Of a stretch of DNA of 64,000 bases, positions 18,563-31,637 are shown one piece after another (position 1 is the stretch's first letter; each line of letters opens with the position of its first letter). A model generated the notes under the pieces. It saw nothing but the letters and a program-made list of their open reading frames with translations. It ran no database searches and had not been told where the DNA came from. This stretch comes from Steinernema hermaphroditum (taxonomy: Eukaryota; Nematoda; Chromadorea; Rhabditida; Steinernematidae): positions 372,001 through 436,000 of the forward strand of contig CM059625.1 of the NCBI GenBank assembly GCA_030435675.1, written 5' to 3'. The position numbers and the translations under genes were made by a program.

Positions 18563-21500
18563 TCAGTTTGCGGCATCGTCTGCCTTAGACGACAACGAAC
18601 GCCACTACATTGGCAACTTGTTATCAGACGATGACCCGTTCACTTGCACTTTTAACTCGAAAAGTACGTCGCCAGTTGAGAGTAGTTTTTAAATTATTAT
18701 ATGCTGTTGTTTTAGAGGAAAAGGTGAAGCCAATCCACAATTCGAGTGCCAACACCAATTTGCCGGGTCCGTTTCAACAAATAGGACCGTCTCCCAATGG
18801 AAACTTCTGGCCCGAACCGCCACCGCCGTACTCCGCTGCTGTTGGGACAAACAGTTTTTCGCACGCGAATGAAACGTTCCATGTGATGAAGCCTCTGAGT
18901 TCGTCAAGTTTCAGTGGATCTCCACACAATGACACTACGTTCTACGCGGAAAAATCGGTATGCAAATGGATAACTTTTTTTCTTTATTCTTTTTTTTGCA
19001 ACCGTAGATATGACGTATTGCATGTGTGTTCTACGGCATGCACTTTAGTGGGCATACAGGGAACCCTTTCGAAACTGGCATCATCGGCATTATGGCGTGG
19101 CATGTAATTTATGTTTCTACTGTTCCCACACAGTGATGGCACGTTTTTTATGGCTAGACAAGTTTGATTGACAACAAAAGTGAATTTATTGCATTGAGAT
19201 TCTCGATCGCACTCTAATCTTAGTTGTCTAATTTGTGCTAGGAAGTATTCAGGAATACCTAGAGTACTAAACATTTTGCATAAAACAAAAATGGAATTTC
19301 GGTGGTCATTGAATCTAAAAGTTATATATGTTTACAAAATCTTTGGCATATCTTCCGACAAACTTTTAATGTTTCCTGAGTCTTAACGTATATCTTCAGA
19401 ATGACCCATTTGCAAACGCATGGCCTGAGCATGATCAAGGCATGTTCTCCGATTACTACAACTCTACGGTGATCAGAAGCACGAGAGCCTATTATTTACA
19501 CACATCTTCAGATCTTCGAGGGATTCGGTCTTGCGGCACTTGAACAAAACTACGAACCGTTCGCGATCAAGGACTCGCTTACGGTTAAAGTAGACAACGA
19601 TACCGATTCGAATATGTGGACGCTATCAAAAGATAGTTCGCCGCTTGAACAATCGCCAAAGGCCAGTAACTGTGAAGAAGAGGAGCGAACTGCGGATAAT
19701 ATGTGTTCTTTGGCGCGTTTGGATGAGGAAGTCTCGAAGCCCATTTCTCAGAAGCTGGCCGAAATCGAGACCCATCTGCCTACAGCAAAAACATGGTAAT
19801 ACAGGCATCTATGATATTAAAGTCTTAGTGTAGGATAATGGTATCAGTTAGCCTGAAAAGAAGGCTGTAAGTTATAGCAATATATTTGTGTAACAATGAA
19901 ATTGGCTAGCTTGGCTAAAGAGCATTGTAGATTTTAGCTAAAATGTCATGCTCGACGGAGCGATTAAGATGATATTCCCGTAGGAAGCAGTATTTTTAAG
20001 TACAGCCTTATACCACCCACTGTAATATTATCACAACTAATGAACAGCACTTCACCATGCGAAATCTAGCGACAACTCTGCCTTTTGTCCACCTGCCGTC
20101 AACCATGCAGTGCCGAAACAATCGTACTCCGACGTTGTAATCAACCGAAGCGGCGAAGTAAAGATCGTTCCAACTCCATCGCCTCAACCAAAACCTTGGC
20201 CAAAGCAGCAGCAGCAGCTTCGTGATAAACGGAACAGCAAGACCGGAAGCGTCGATCGCATCACTAACAATCGTAGCAAAGGCCAAAGTATGACTGCTTG
20301 GCTATATTAAAGTGAATAAGATATCTTCAGACGCAAATAAAAGCAACACTGACTTCCGTAGAATTATACGGAAGAAGGGTTTTCGACCGCAGCCTACGAC
20401 TTCTTCACCAGCTGCCAACAGCACAACTTCGAGCAACAATCACAGCCCGGCAAAGAAACGATCTGATGTCTCCGCTGTCATCGCGACAGAGCCACTATGT
20501 GCGGACAGACGTGAGATCTCTGCTGGAGTGGTGGTTCACGCACCAGCTCTCAAAGTGGACTCGTCATCGCGATTCGAGGTTCTCCAATCGTTGCCTCCGA
20601 GTCCGACCAAAAAGACGTGCGACGCAGAGAAGATCGAAGACATCGAGCTTAAGAAGGAGTCAAACGAGAAGAGGCCTTCGACTGATATTACACCGTCGAA
20701 AAACAACGAGAGTAAGTCCACCCTTTCAACATTATAAAAATTCACCACTGCCCGTAACAAGAAATGATCTGCAATAACATCTACTTTAGAAACAAAGCGC
20801 CGTGGACTACATCACAAACTTTTCGGAACAGTTTCCCAAAGTCGAAGTGCATCCAAGAAGCCGATCCCTGTTACGGCAGTAGGCACAATGAACTCAACCA
20901 CCTCGGTCACTGCCTCAAAGAAACCGCAAACACAACAGTTATCTCGGGGAATTATTCGCGTGACCTTTAGTAAGTTTAAGATAGTTACAAACCTTATTTC
21001 GAAGGCCCACAGACTTTATTTCATAGCAAAAAAAAATTACAGCGTTGATGACACTGGATAATTTTGAGTTATGATTGCAGATGTGGTGCTCGCTCTGCTG
21101 ACGGTAGCTGTTGAATTTCTCTTCCACCAGCTAACAAACGTTTTCTTCGCCATCTTTTTCGCTATTCAAAGAGGGTAAGCTTTTGACATTCAGTGATGCG
21201 TTCAGGAGCACTATTCGATGTTGTTTTGTACTTCTGTTGTCTGTGACGCCGATTTTAGATCGCATTTCACAATGCAGCAAGTGTACAATGTCTACGGGAT
21301 GATGGGACAGCTCTTATCGTTCATCTCCTCGTAAGTTTTGTAGTTCTGTGAGCACGACCAATGGTGGTTGTAACAATTTGATCTTTTGATCTTGGACGCG
21401 TCGCCACGAATAAACTACTGGTCACCGGCAACGTAATGATAACAATTTGCGAATTTTGACGAATAGTTTGGAAAATTAATGGCGTGTGTTTATCAAACGA

Positions 21501-23205
21501 TTTACGCTAATTTGAATAGTTCACGTAGTCTGCTACTATTCATGTTTCCAGTGAATTAAAGGTATTCCACGAAGCAGTGCTTTCCTCTAAAGGTGACGAT
21601 GGTGCAATTATGGTATTCTGTGAAGAAAGATCGTTGACTACGGTACCGCACTGTTAAACTGTTCTGCACATGTCATGGAAACACTAGGGAATTTTTTTAT
21701 TTGTTGAGAAATTAAGTTGTACACCAAATCATCCAAAAACCGTTTTCCTTTCATAAAAAAAGTTTTCAAAGACTGCTTGACAAACATGCTTTTTTAGCTA
21801 CACCCAACACGTCCTCCGACGGATGCACGTTGCAACTGAGGAACGGTTAGCACTATTCCTTGCGAAAGAACCGTCTCCATCCTTACAAGACTTGGATGAC
21901 CATTTCTTCCTCGAGTGCAACGGCACTGTATATTCTACAAATCACCCATTACCTCGTGATGGTACTTTGGCTTTTTGAGCTGCACATTGCCCTTCTCATG
22001 TTTAGCTGAATCACTCCTTGAACGGTTATACAAGTGCTTCTACGCCGATCCATACGTCGTGCTGGGATTGAGCCGCAATTGCACTGACGAAGACATAGTA
22101 CATTATTATAATACTCAAGCGGCGTTAGTTGATCCGGGAAAGGTAGACCACATTGGTTGACAAGAGTGTGAAACAGTAATTTCAGATTACCATGCATGCG
22201 TGTGCGCAGGCATACGATCTCCTGACATATGCATATGCAGCCATAGGAACTCCAGAAGAACGGGAGTCTTACGACAAGTGGGCATATCCGTCGGACGATC
22301 ATTCTGAGGTACGCCATATAAAACATCTGCCACGAAATTTGCAAAATAAAAGCCTGAAATGATCGGTTGGCATGCTTATGCAGTTATTCCATACTTACGA
22401 AAATGCGAAATTCTCCTAAAGCTGAAAATCTAAAAATTATAGTTACGAAAGTATCAGTTACTGCATAATAGCCAATCCCAAAGAAGTATTTGTTTTAACG
22501 ATACGTGAGTTTTCAGAGCACCGAATCAAACAACTTCGACAAATACTCTCTGTGGCGGACGTGGTGTGTGTTCCGCAGTGCAATGGACCAAATGCTCCGA
22601 ACTCTACACTGTGACTGCGGTATTAACCACATTTGTGTTCTCGTCAGCAATAAGACACCCTACGAAGCTCGGTACTGCAAAAAGTGTGAATGCCTGCATC
22701 CAGCACGACAAAACGACATCTGGGCCGAATCGAAATGGCTCGGTATTCACAAATGCTACTATGCGTGTTTGGAGGGTAATATTTACGACGTCTCACAATG
22801 GGCCGCATGTTCGGTGAGCTGAAAACAAGTGACCAAAATTGCTGAGCATTATGATTTAGTGCACTCGTTTAAAAAATCTGAAGTCAAACAACCACCACAT
22901 CCACTATCGGCTACAAGGCACATCAGGTTATTCAGGTCTATTCCAGAAGAACACGAAAAACAAGTCGAAGTCTGCGCAAAATAGAAACACTCTGAGGTGC
23001 GCTAGTCAAGAAGTCCTAATTTGCCCATGGATCACATTAGATGCGTCTATCTTCTAATGATTACTGGTTTTTCAGTCTTTATGAAAATGATCTCATTGAA
23101 GAACTCGTGAACTCTGAGATCTCCGGCGATGCAGTATCCGTGTTTCCGGATCGGTCAATTTATGAACGACCACGTCGAGCCGGACGAAGGCGCAGATTTC
23201 GGTGA
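18555..23205 (+). CDS. DNAJC14: DNAJC14-like membrane protein with degenerate J-domain and Jiv90 domain
   Basis: Fifteen exons sum to 870 codons plus stop: 18555-18663, 18716-18957, 19400-19468, 19512-19795, 20070-20287, 20331-20711, 20790-20969, 21081-21174, 21259-21330, 21798-21961, 22006-22142, 22210-22308, 22517-22813, 22860-22996, 23076-23205. A long polar, Ser/Pro/Lys-rich N-terminal half is followed by a hydrophobic segment (about 497-525), a J-like domain (about 614-675) and a Cys-rich domain (684-782). In the last, the spacing of CDC, YCKKC, AESKWLG and YYAC matches the Jiv90 domain of DNAJC14/JIV. DNAJC14 is an ER-membrane co-chaperone. Here the HPD triad needed to stimulate Hsp70 reads DPG (about 647-649), so a non-canonical role is likely. 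The C-terminus is very basic (RRAGRRRRFR). The exon 5 acceptor (20070) is the weakest junction, chosen for phase. AATAAA lies at 23478-23483. Confidence 0.85.
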
Positions 23206-23860
23206 ACAATAGAAGGTCCTTCTCCCACATTTGCTACATACCCGCACGGATTATACTGAAGTCGGCAATATTTTGTCGCACTTCTGTTAATATAAGAGCA
23301 TAATATGTATCACCCATTGAACAAAGCAGTGCTGCTCTCTCAGTGGTATTACCCTTATTGGTATTGTTTTAACGAGTCAATTAGTCCCCTTGGACTCTGA
23401 TCCTCACGTTCTGTTATCATACGAGTTTATAACTTTAAGTCTGAAGCTCTGGTTAACTTTCAGCGGTCTACTTGTAGAATAAAGTTTGAGCCTCTTGTGT
23501 TGGGTTGTGGTACGAAAAAAGGCCTGTCAATTCTTTCAGTATTCCGATGTAATCCTCAAGTGAAATCTTTAAAAAATGATGGAGACGGGAGGGGACTTCT
23601 TACGGAAGGGGTGTAGTGAATAGGTGCATTCGGGGTTAGGGGGGAGATCGATGTTGGTAGTTCTTTGTTATCGGCAAAACGACTGCGCCTTTCCACTTTT
23701 ATTATGTTTACAATATATTTGATTTAAGAGCGGTCGTTAAACAAGTTTTCTATTCTCCACAACAAATTTGTTACTAATCAGCTTTATGTAAAAACACCTT
23801 CGTTTGGTGCTAGCCAATACTTTCTTTTACCCCCACTCAGTTTGCTTCTGATACCCATCA
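23206..23860. other. 3' UTR and short intergenic spacer
   Basis: It contains the DNAJC14-like gene's probable AATAAA (23478-23483) and, at the far end, a TTTTACCCCCACTCAG acceptor (AG at 23839-23840) that suits spliced-leader addition to the next gene. Nothing else is recognised. Confidence 0.45.
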
Positions 23861-25064
23861 ATGTCTTGCGGGCTGATCAACACCACTTTGCTAACACCAC
23901 CACTCTGTGCCCATCGCACTTTTATATGTCGTAAGTAAGAAGATCGTGAAATTTGCAATATCTAATGTTATAGCTGAGTATTTTAATGTGGAAAACAGTC
24001 TCTTCGTCGCGTACATCGTAGCTCGAATAGGAATTTTGACGTTTGTTCTTTTAACATCTCGAAAAGTTCCGAAGGACTATCTGAAAACATTTGTTGTTGC
24101 TTTATGCTTGCCCATGTTACTTGGAGAGTTCTTTTATGTGGCTGCGGAGATTATCTACTATCAAAACCACTTTTATGTGGTCAACGTCAAGAGAGGGTAA
24201 GACTGTGGTTTCTGATACTTAGTGCGAGTTTTCGATATATTGATAGTGTCGATTCGCCAGCAATAAGAAATTTTTTTTTTTTTCGATCATGAACGATCCA
24301 TGTATGTAATGAGCCTTTTAGGCGACGTACCAATTTAAATTAATTTTTCTTTTATCGACCGGGAATCTCCGTCGGTGTGACGTAAAAATTTTGTTTCGTA
24401 AACAAATTATTGGTGAAGGTGAAAAAATCAGGCATTTCGTGTATATGACAAGGGAACTACGGCACAGTTTTTCGTAATTATGCAAAATATAATGTCGTCT
24501 TTCGAAATCCGCATCAAAAAATGGTGATTAAGGGGACTAAAAAATGCTGCAACGTTCGGCCACAACGTTATTGGTACCTTTGCTTTTTACACGTTCCTCG
24601 CCAAATCCTTGGTGGTTGTCTTCGCTACGTGGTATGCTTGGTTCAGACCGGACCTCTTCCGAAGGTTCAAATTCGGGTATATTTTATGTTTAAAGCTAAC
24701 TGATAGCTTAATGTTAAGAATCTTCTTTAACTCTATGCTCTTAATACCTCTGACAATCACAATTGCAAGCTATACGCCTTTTTCCGAAACGGACGGTTAT
24801 CAATCCGTCATCGCCACCATTCGATACATTTTGATAATAGTTTTGGGAACGATTATGGGCATAATGTACCTAATGGTAAGTGCAAGGTGCTAGCTGATGC
24901 TGCTGACGAAGTACGCCCAGTAGTCATCGCACTATGTACAATACTGTTTATACCTGGATTCAGAAGAACGCTGTTTGGTAGGTGCCAAACCGACGATTCT
25001 TCGCACCATGGGAAGACGTCTGTGGATGCACTCAAGAGTGAATCTTAGGTTTTATTTAAGTTGA
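23861..25064 (+). CDS. unrecognised multipass membrane protein
   Basis: Exons 23861-23930, 23974-24196 and 24533-24875 join in phase. Exon 2 has hydrophobic helices from LFVAYIVARIGILTFVLL and from LKTFVVALCLPMLLGEFF. Exon 3 has helices around IGTFAFYTFLAKSLVVVF, FFNSMLLIPLTITI and IRYILIIVLGTIMGIMYL, giving at least five membrane segments with basic loops such as WFRPDLFRRFKFG. The ATG lies 20 bases after a good AG acceptor, consistent with trans-splicing. The final exon is uncertain. A phase-consistent choice is 24924-25064; an attractive hydrophobic frame (VVIALCTILFIPG..., stop at 25048) does not fit the donor phase. AATAAA at 25078-25083 supports an end here. No family is recognised. Confidence 0.6.
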
Positions 25065-25890
25065 GTGATATTTGTTAAATAAACTTTTGTGCATTTCATA
25101 CCTGCCTGTGCAAAATTTCTCACCACTTCATGATTGCCTTCCATATCACCTGTTACTTGTGTGTAACGGCGATGAGTGACTTAATTTTCTGTCCCGCTGG
25201 TGCATTCCTTACGACTCTGTATGGATAAGAACAGCAGATAGCAATTGACCGCTTTGTTGAGAAAACGCTGAGAAACGCAAGCGCGTTTTGAACATCCATG
25301 ATCAGCCATAATTATGGATATGATGATATCGACCATCGCGCGCGAATGTCATCCATCAGCCACCAGGTTCGCCCATAGCGACGTTGTAGTGGAACTAAAG
25401 ATCCCGGACACAGGCGTCATGTTTGCGGACAAAAACGCATATCATTTATCGTATTTGTATAGCTAGTCTTCCATGCTCATGAACAACATCGAACCGACAA
25501 CAGCTTCCATCGAGAACACTACTTATTTTCCATTTAAATTACGATTTTTCTCAACAAAGTTTTTTTTAAATGAATATCTAAATTTTCTACATTTTTTAAA
25601 ATAACGATTTAATAACGAGAAACGACTAATTAATCCCAGCCGCTGGTGTGGATTTTCAGTTAACACTTGTTACTCAAAATGAGATAACGACAAATTACAC
25701 TTCAACGAGGATATCGGCAGATAACATGTTTCTACCTTTTTGCAGCGAAAATTCTTTTTATTGCAGAAATGTCATAAACGGCTCTATTGGCAAAGCTTAA
25801 GAAATATATTGCAATTTTGTCGTATGTACAAGATTTGTCATCACTGACAATTTTGCTAGCTTCTTTGCAACGCATTTGTGCGAAGCTCTA
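25065..25890. other. convergent intergenic spacer
   Basis: It lies between two gene ends facing each other. It contains AATAAA at 25078-25083 for the plus-strand gene. No coding or repeat signal is recognised in the rest. Confidence 0.45.
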
Positions 25891-28241
25891 CTAGTGACGC
25901 TTAAGCTTGGCGACTACACGGCGAATGGACTCCACGAAGCGGGCCTGAGTTAGCTGTCCGGTTGCGGAGTGTCTATGGAACTGCGCTCTTTCGTTTAAGA
26001 GCTCCTAGAAGAATAAAATTATAAGATAGGACATTTTGAGTATTAAACGCACCTTCCGATTTAGACGTCTTGGTTCAGGAGTAAAATTTAGAAAATTTAT
26101 CTTTCGATTGAGAACTGGCTGCACTTGCTCAGGAACATGTGACGTAATCTATAAAGTCAGCATAAACTAAAAAATGTGGTTAAGCATACGGTTATGATTG
26201 TGGATTCTGTAGGGGTTGACGGTTCAGTGGATGAAAGGGACGTGAATATTTCTTTGTGAGCAGTTGACGATATTAGTTCTGATGTTCCGAGAGGTGGAAG
26301 GGTAATTGCCGAGGGTACGCGAGGAGTGATGTTAGCTAACAAAATGTGATTACTTGTATGCAAAAAAAAATCTTACGGAAAAGAAGCTCGTTCGTAGTTT
26401 TCGTCGTTCTTCGCAATAACCGATTGTTATCGACGAACTGGTCGGCACTTTTTGGGACATCGATAATTTTGGTCTTCAAATCTGCAACCACGTTTACGGT
26501 AGGTGTTGCATGAAGTGGAAGATCGGCAACTCTTTGTGGTGGGATTTCGTAACCTGAAAATAAGGTCATGGTCAGTTAGCTGTGGGACTGTTAAGACTAG
26601 TGAATAGCTTTCTCCGAATAGCGTAATGAATACCTTGTGTCTCCACTTTCATTTGCTCAAGCGCCTTCTGCATCTCCAACAGTTTTTTCTTCGCCAAGCG
26701 CTCCTGTCTAGCATACAGTTCTTTTGGCACATAATTTCGTCCAACTTGGAACCGCTCAGGTACTAAAATTAACAAATTTTTCTTACTACCTTGCAGAAAC
26801 TTACTGGAGTTGTAAATAGTTTCTCGAATTGGCTTTCTTGTTCTCCGTTCCTCTTCCGTAGGTGGGGGTGTTGGTTCGAAGCCCTTAGCAAAGGAAGAAT
26901 CTTTCGGAGTTGTAGTGACTGGGGTTGTTGGCGTTGTTGCAGCAATGGATGATTCTTGTATGTTGTGGGGAACTGCTTCGGTCGCAGCATGTTCACTAAT
27001 AAGAGCACTTGGCTCATTTGCAGGCGCTGTTCCACTTGGTGAGATTTGCGGGATAGCTGGCGGATGGACGGCAGTAGCCTCGGTTTGCGGATTTGTCGGA
27101 GCAGGTGCAACTGCGGCGTTAATAGGCGAAGGTTCCGTTGTTGGCGTCTGCGGCACTGCGGCATAGTCACTTTGAGTTGCTCTCTTACGGAACCGCTCCG
27201 CGACAGGTCGGTATCTCACTCTTCGGATTTTGATCGGTACTGGAACATTTGGCTGAATGATTGTTACCACATGTGTGGTCAAAAATGGGTCTTCGGTGAA
27301 CCGTCCTGAGTGCTTTTTGATGTGCGGCGTTGTTTTCTGTTCTGTCATAGCTGCACTTGTCGTTGCCGTTGTAGTCGTAGTTGTAGTAGTTGATGTTGTT
27401 TCTTCGGTTGTCGTTATTGGCTCTTCTATGATCGTAATGGGCACTTCGGTTGCTGTGTCCGGTTCATCGGTGCTAAGGGTTAGGTCGGCGATAATGATGG
27501 CTTCCTCCTCGGTTGTTTGAGTGCTAGCGGTTGTAGCAGTAACAGAGGCATGTTTGATCTTCTCAGCTGCGCTCATAGAAACGGATAAAGAATTGATAAC
27601 AGCTTCGTGTTCACTGTTGCCGTCGACCATTTGTATCTTCTTCTAAAAAAGATGGATCTCAAAGCTTATTAATCAAACAATTACGTAAATTAGGGCTAGG
27701 CCAATGACAGCTGGACTATATCGTGAAAATTACCGCACAATAATGCACTCAACAAGAACAGTTTGCATACATTGGGAATGTGAAACTTACAACATCCATC
27801 TCCTTGAACTTCTGTATCCTCCTTAGCTTTCTTAAAAATTCCTTTCTGAACTTTGAATACGGTATAATATTCCTTCCAACCTAGAAAAATAACACTATTG
27901 ATGCGACCGTAAAACCTTAAATGGGAATAGAAAGGCTAAGCCCTATTTACCTTGAAAATAATCTCTTCGCTGCTATCATCCTCTCGATGTTTTGTGTCCA
28001 AATCCACTACTACCAAAGGCAGTGACATAGCACGAGGGTGCACAACCGCACCTAAATAATAAATAATAAGGAATCAATGATGTTAGACCTTACCGAAGTG
28101 ACGTTTAGACTCATCCGCATCATTTGGTACGGTATCATAGTCGACCACAGAGTGAGCCCTTCTAGCCCTCGGTGGCAAAGGTCGCTTTTGACAGTAATAC
28201 GAAGGAACTAGAGATAGGAAGGCTAAGAACCAAATCCTCAT
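25891..28241 (-). CDS. Thr/Pro-rich secreted protein with repeated VGRN motif
   Basis: Nine exons (minus) sum to 612 codons plus stop: 28241-28094, 28051-27951, 27880-27791, 27642-26805, 26762-26634, 26553-26377, 26335-26190, 26148-26053, 26004-25891. An AG acceptor (28246-28245) lies 3 bases before the ATG, suggesting a spliced leader. A clear signal peptide (MRIWFLAFLSLVPSYYC) precedes a basic, proline-rich segment. The large fourth exon is rich in Thr, Pro and Ala with TTTTTTT-like runs, as in O-glycosylated mucin-like stalks. Two places (exons 3 and 5) share VGRN-x-x-P followed by a basic helix. The C-terminus is again basic (ESIRRVVAKLKRH). The 42-base intron 26763-26804 is a multiple of three with no stop. 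The protein is likely extracellular (cuticle, pharynx or excretory); the family is not recognised. Confidence 0.8.
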
Positions 28242-30148
28242 CACCTGTAAAGAGATGAACGCTAGTTCCGAAATTAGTTGTCTTGTGTCAATCGTAAAAA
28301 AGAACTGAGCGCGCGAAAACGTTCGTTTTCACTGCCCGCCGCAGGTGACCAAGAAGATGACGTTCGCCCCTTCCCCTTGTCCACAGTCCGCGACGTCCAC
28401 TCCCGCGCCGCCCGCCTTGATAGTTAGTAATTCAACCCTTGCGCTGATCATCGTTCCGCGCGTCTCTGTTAATCTTTCTGCCGTCGGACATCTCCTAGAA
28501 CTTACCGGTTCCTTAATTGGGAACAACAGTGGCGGTGTCCACTCCTTTGTGTTTTTTCAGACAAGAACATAGCGCCATCCAGGGTGGGCGCGCAATGATC
28601 AAAACAGCTCTCAGCCGGCTGCGCAAGTGCGTATCTTTCGCGTATCAATTCAACATCTGTTTGTTTGCAAACTTCTAGACAGCGCACGAAAACGGGATCG
28701 CTCGGTTTCCCGAGTTTCCTCCGTTGTTATTGGTTTTCCATTTACTACGCTGATGAAGCGATGCAATGATAATACGACAGGGCTGTAGGGGATTTATGTG
28801 AATGGGTAACAGCTAGTAAGGGTAAATGCTACCTTTGACTATGCGTCTGATCACGATTGAATAGAGTACAACAGAAATCCAGGAAATTGCACCAGGTTCA
28901 CAACCAACGATTTCGAACAGAATTATTTCCTGTGTGGCCACCGCATGCAATGTATTACTCGTAGGAATTCTGCGCATTAGCACAGTAACAAAAAGGTAGA
29001 TCCCGTGAATCTCATATAGTTGAATCGCACAATATGACTCGCCCAACGCAGAAAGGTCAAGTCCATTAAGACACAAATGCAAAGACAAACGAGGGTTCAT
29101 TTATGATCAACGCGAAAATTTTATTGATGAACATGTCTTTGTTATATTCATCATAACGTGGTAACTAGTATTTCCTTATAGTAATTAGTTACCATTAACC
29201 AGAACTTTTATTAAATTTCCAATATGAGAAATTTCGGAAGTATAAAGATAATATGTGGACGTTTCTTTTAGTTACCAGGACTGCTGCTTGACCTGATTAG
29301 CTCACACATTTGTAAGCCGAGGAGACGACGTGTGCAAACCTCAGGTAATTTATTTGGCTAATTTGGGAGTAGCAAAAAAAGATAGCTCTGTACAGAATAC
29401 ACATAAAGGCGAAACTTTGCATTCGACAATGCTCTGTATGCTCACATTTTGCAATTTCCCGATCAAAAAGAGATAGAACGCGCGTAATTAAGTCATTTTC
29501 CGCATGAATAATCCAGGAAATTGTTATGGGATATGTTTTCTCGAAATTCGATGTCCATTTAGAAGTTCTTTTCCGATAGCTTGATGGCGCTTACAGCGCA
29601 GCAATAATCATCTCAACAGCTGTAAGCAATAGCAAAAGTATTGTTGAAGTTCAAACTTCAGTTCAAATCCAAGTGGAGACCTATTTTTTGCTGTTGCAAA
29701 GGATTAAGGGATGTACGGATTTGTGAGTTCAATTACAGGAAGAAACTAATCATCACAATTTAGATCGCTCTCTGATTCCATCTTTTTTCTGCTTCTTGAT
29801 GCTGTCACACAATAGGGATTCACACGTGTTACATACAGCTTACCACTGATAGTTAACTTGCGCTGTATTTTGTATTGTCATGTTCACATTATGCAGTGAG
29901 GGAAAAACATGTAACAACATGGCATTCTCAGTTACAGAATACGTGTTGGACGGCGCAATCATTCTTTCGATGCGGCAGATAGTGGACAGTGCGGCTGCGT
30001 CGGCATCATCTCAATTTTGAAGTTAAAACTGCTTGCCACGATGATGTTCTAAATATAACAGATAACGGAACGGAATTTATTTCGTAAGCAGACGAAACAC
30101 AGACAGAACACAGATAAGAAGGACAGGTTTGGGTTGAGTAGAAACATG
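28242..30148. other. intergenic region
   Basis: No gene is supported. The first 500 bases are the promoter side of the Thr/Pro-rich gene and are relatively GC-rich. A weak tRNA-like string with a 6-base terminal inverted repeat (ACCTGA/TCAGGT) lies near 29291-29345. Confidence 0.4.
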
Positions 30149-31637
30149 TTAAAGTGAGTTGACAAGGGACCGGACAGAAATAACACTAACTCTGGTGGGC
30201 ATTGTTGCCGCGTTGTGGACAGCATTGGCCGGCGACTTGATTGTAACCTTAACGCGCATCTTCAGAAGCTGGAGGCAGCGACGACGAAAATCTTGATTAA
30301 GGGCGATGTACACAAAAAGATTGAGAGATGAGTTGAAGCACATTGCCCAAACGGCTGGCTTCGATACAGCATTATTTACCTGAAACGTTATATTGCGTAA
30401 CGTGTAGCTTTGTTGCAATGTGTTTAGCAATTTTCCTAGTTTCGCAGTACACAAGTCTAAAGATGGATTCACTTACGTCTTTGATCCATGCCGAACAAAG
30501 CGAAATTATGTTGGGCAACGAAACAAGCACTGTGGAGCAGAACGAGATCAGTAAATAGTAGCGGATTCTGCGCAAGTGGCTCATGGCATTTCTAGAACTA
30601 CACCCCATTCTTATGAGGTCTCTAAATCGCTGCTCATACTTGGACTTTCGCAACATCTGAGCTTTTCCATAGGCGGCAAAGTTGAGCAAAAAGCCAAGCG
30701 AATAGCCAAACACATTTGTTATGTATATATAAGACCCATAGGGCTTAGAAAAGGCGGCTTTCCGTCCGCAGTAGTATTCAACGTATCCTTCACTGTCTTT
30801 GATCCAAGCAATGGCGAATCCGACGGCAACTGAAATGACGACGAAGCCTACGGTGGTGGTTCCAACGATCAGTGATCTGAAATGGACCCAGTAGTGGAAC
30901 TCGCACCAATATTTTAACGCCACCTCGACTCCATCTTCTTACGGTACCACACGGGCGTCATGATGGAAAGCAGACGCTCCAGTCCCATAATTATGTGAAT
31001 AATTGGTGGCCACAAATCACCTGGAAACATTAAAACATTTCAAACTTTCCAGAATGGACAACTCACCAATGAGCTTTACAGCCATCCACGGTTCAATCGC
31101 GCATTGCCAAGATGTCCTCATCGGGACCTTCAACATTTCTAATGCTTCGGAGTAGAGCGCCACTCTGTTGTGTCCCATTAACACAACGGCAATTGTGTTC
31201 ACGCTGTCGGCAACGGCAAGAATAATGAGAACCTGAAATGGGTTACTTTCATATCCGAATCACCCGCATTTTCGTGCTTTGTGAAACGCATTTATCAAGT
31301 AAATCGCAGTCCAATAATTAAAAATTTTTTTTTGTGTTTTTAGCTTGACATTTTTGCGCAAACGACTAAATGTCGAAATAGACAAGATGTGAATTTGGTA
31401 ATATGGCACAGCCGATTGGGTTTTTTAAGTAATATGACCTCCAGACACAAAATGCACCTAACAGTCGTAGATTACCTTGTATTTGTTTACGAAAAGTCGA
31501 TAGGTGAGAAAGATCAATAGCAAAAGCACGTTAACTAGCGTTCCCGCAATGCCGAAATAGAAGTTGATGGTGTGAAAGGTGATCAGCAGCGGGATCTCGG
31601 CCACATCGGTGTCGTTGAGGGTCTCATACGGAACCAT
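30149..31637 (-). CDS. seven-transmembrane receptor (serpentine, rhodopsin-like; Srsx-like?)
   Basis: Five exons (minus) sum to 351 codons plus stop: 31637-31476, 31232-31067, 31020-30924, 30876-30477, 30379-30149. The N-terminus carries an NDT glycosylation sequon, then TM1 (FGIAGTLVNVLLLLIFL) and TM2 (VLIILAVADSVNTIAVVLM). A conserved Cys precedes TM3, which ends in GLERLLSIMTPVWYRK, an ERL variant of the DRY motif. TM4-TM6 are in exon 4. TM7 (MCFNSSLNLFVYIALNQDFRRR) carries an S-L-N-L-F-V-Y version of NPxxY, then a basic tail with Ser/Thr sites. The 351-residue length is normal for nematode chemoreceptors or peptide GPCRs. The ligand and subfamily are not determined. An AG acceptor lies 13 bases before the ATG. 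Confidence 0.8.

Noticed and set aside
26915..27520. Plus-strand Val/Gly/Ala-rich frames
   Set aside because: They mirror the Thr/Pro-rich exon on the minus strand, where ACN/CCN codons read in reverse give Val/Gly. No independent start, signal or splice evidence.
29291..29345. Second tRNA-like string with ACCTGA/TCAGGT ends
   Set aside because: Too short for a tRNA, no foldable anticodon arm, B-box poor; mentioned only as a weak relic.
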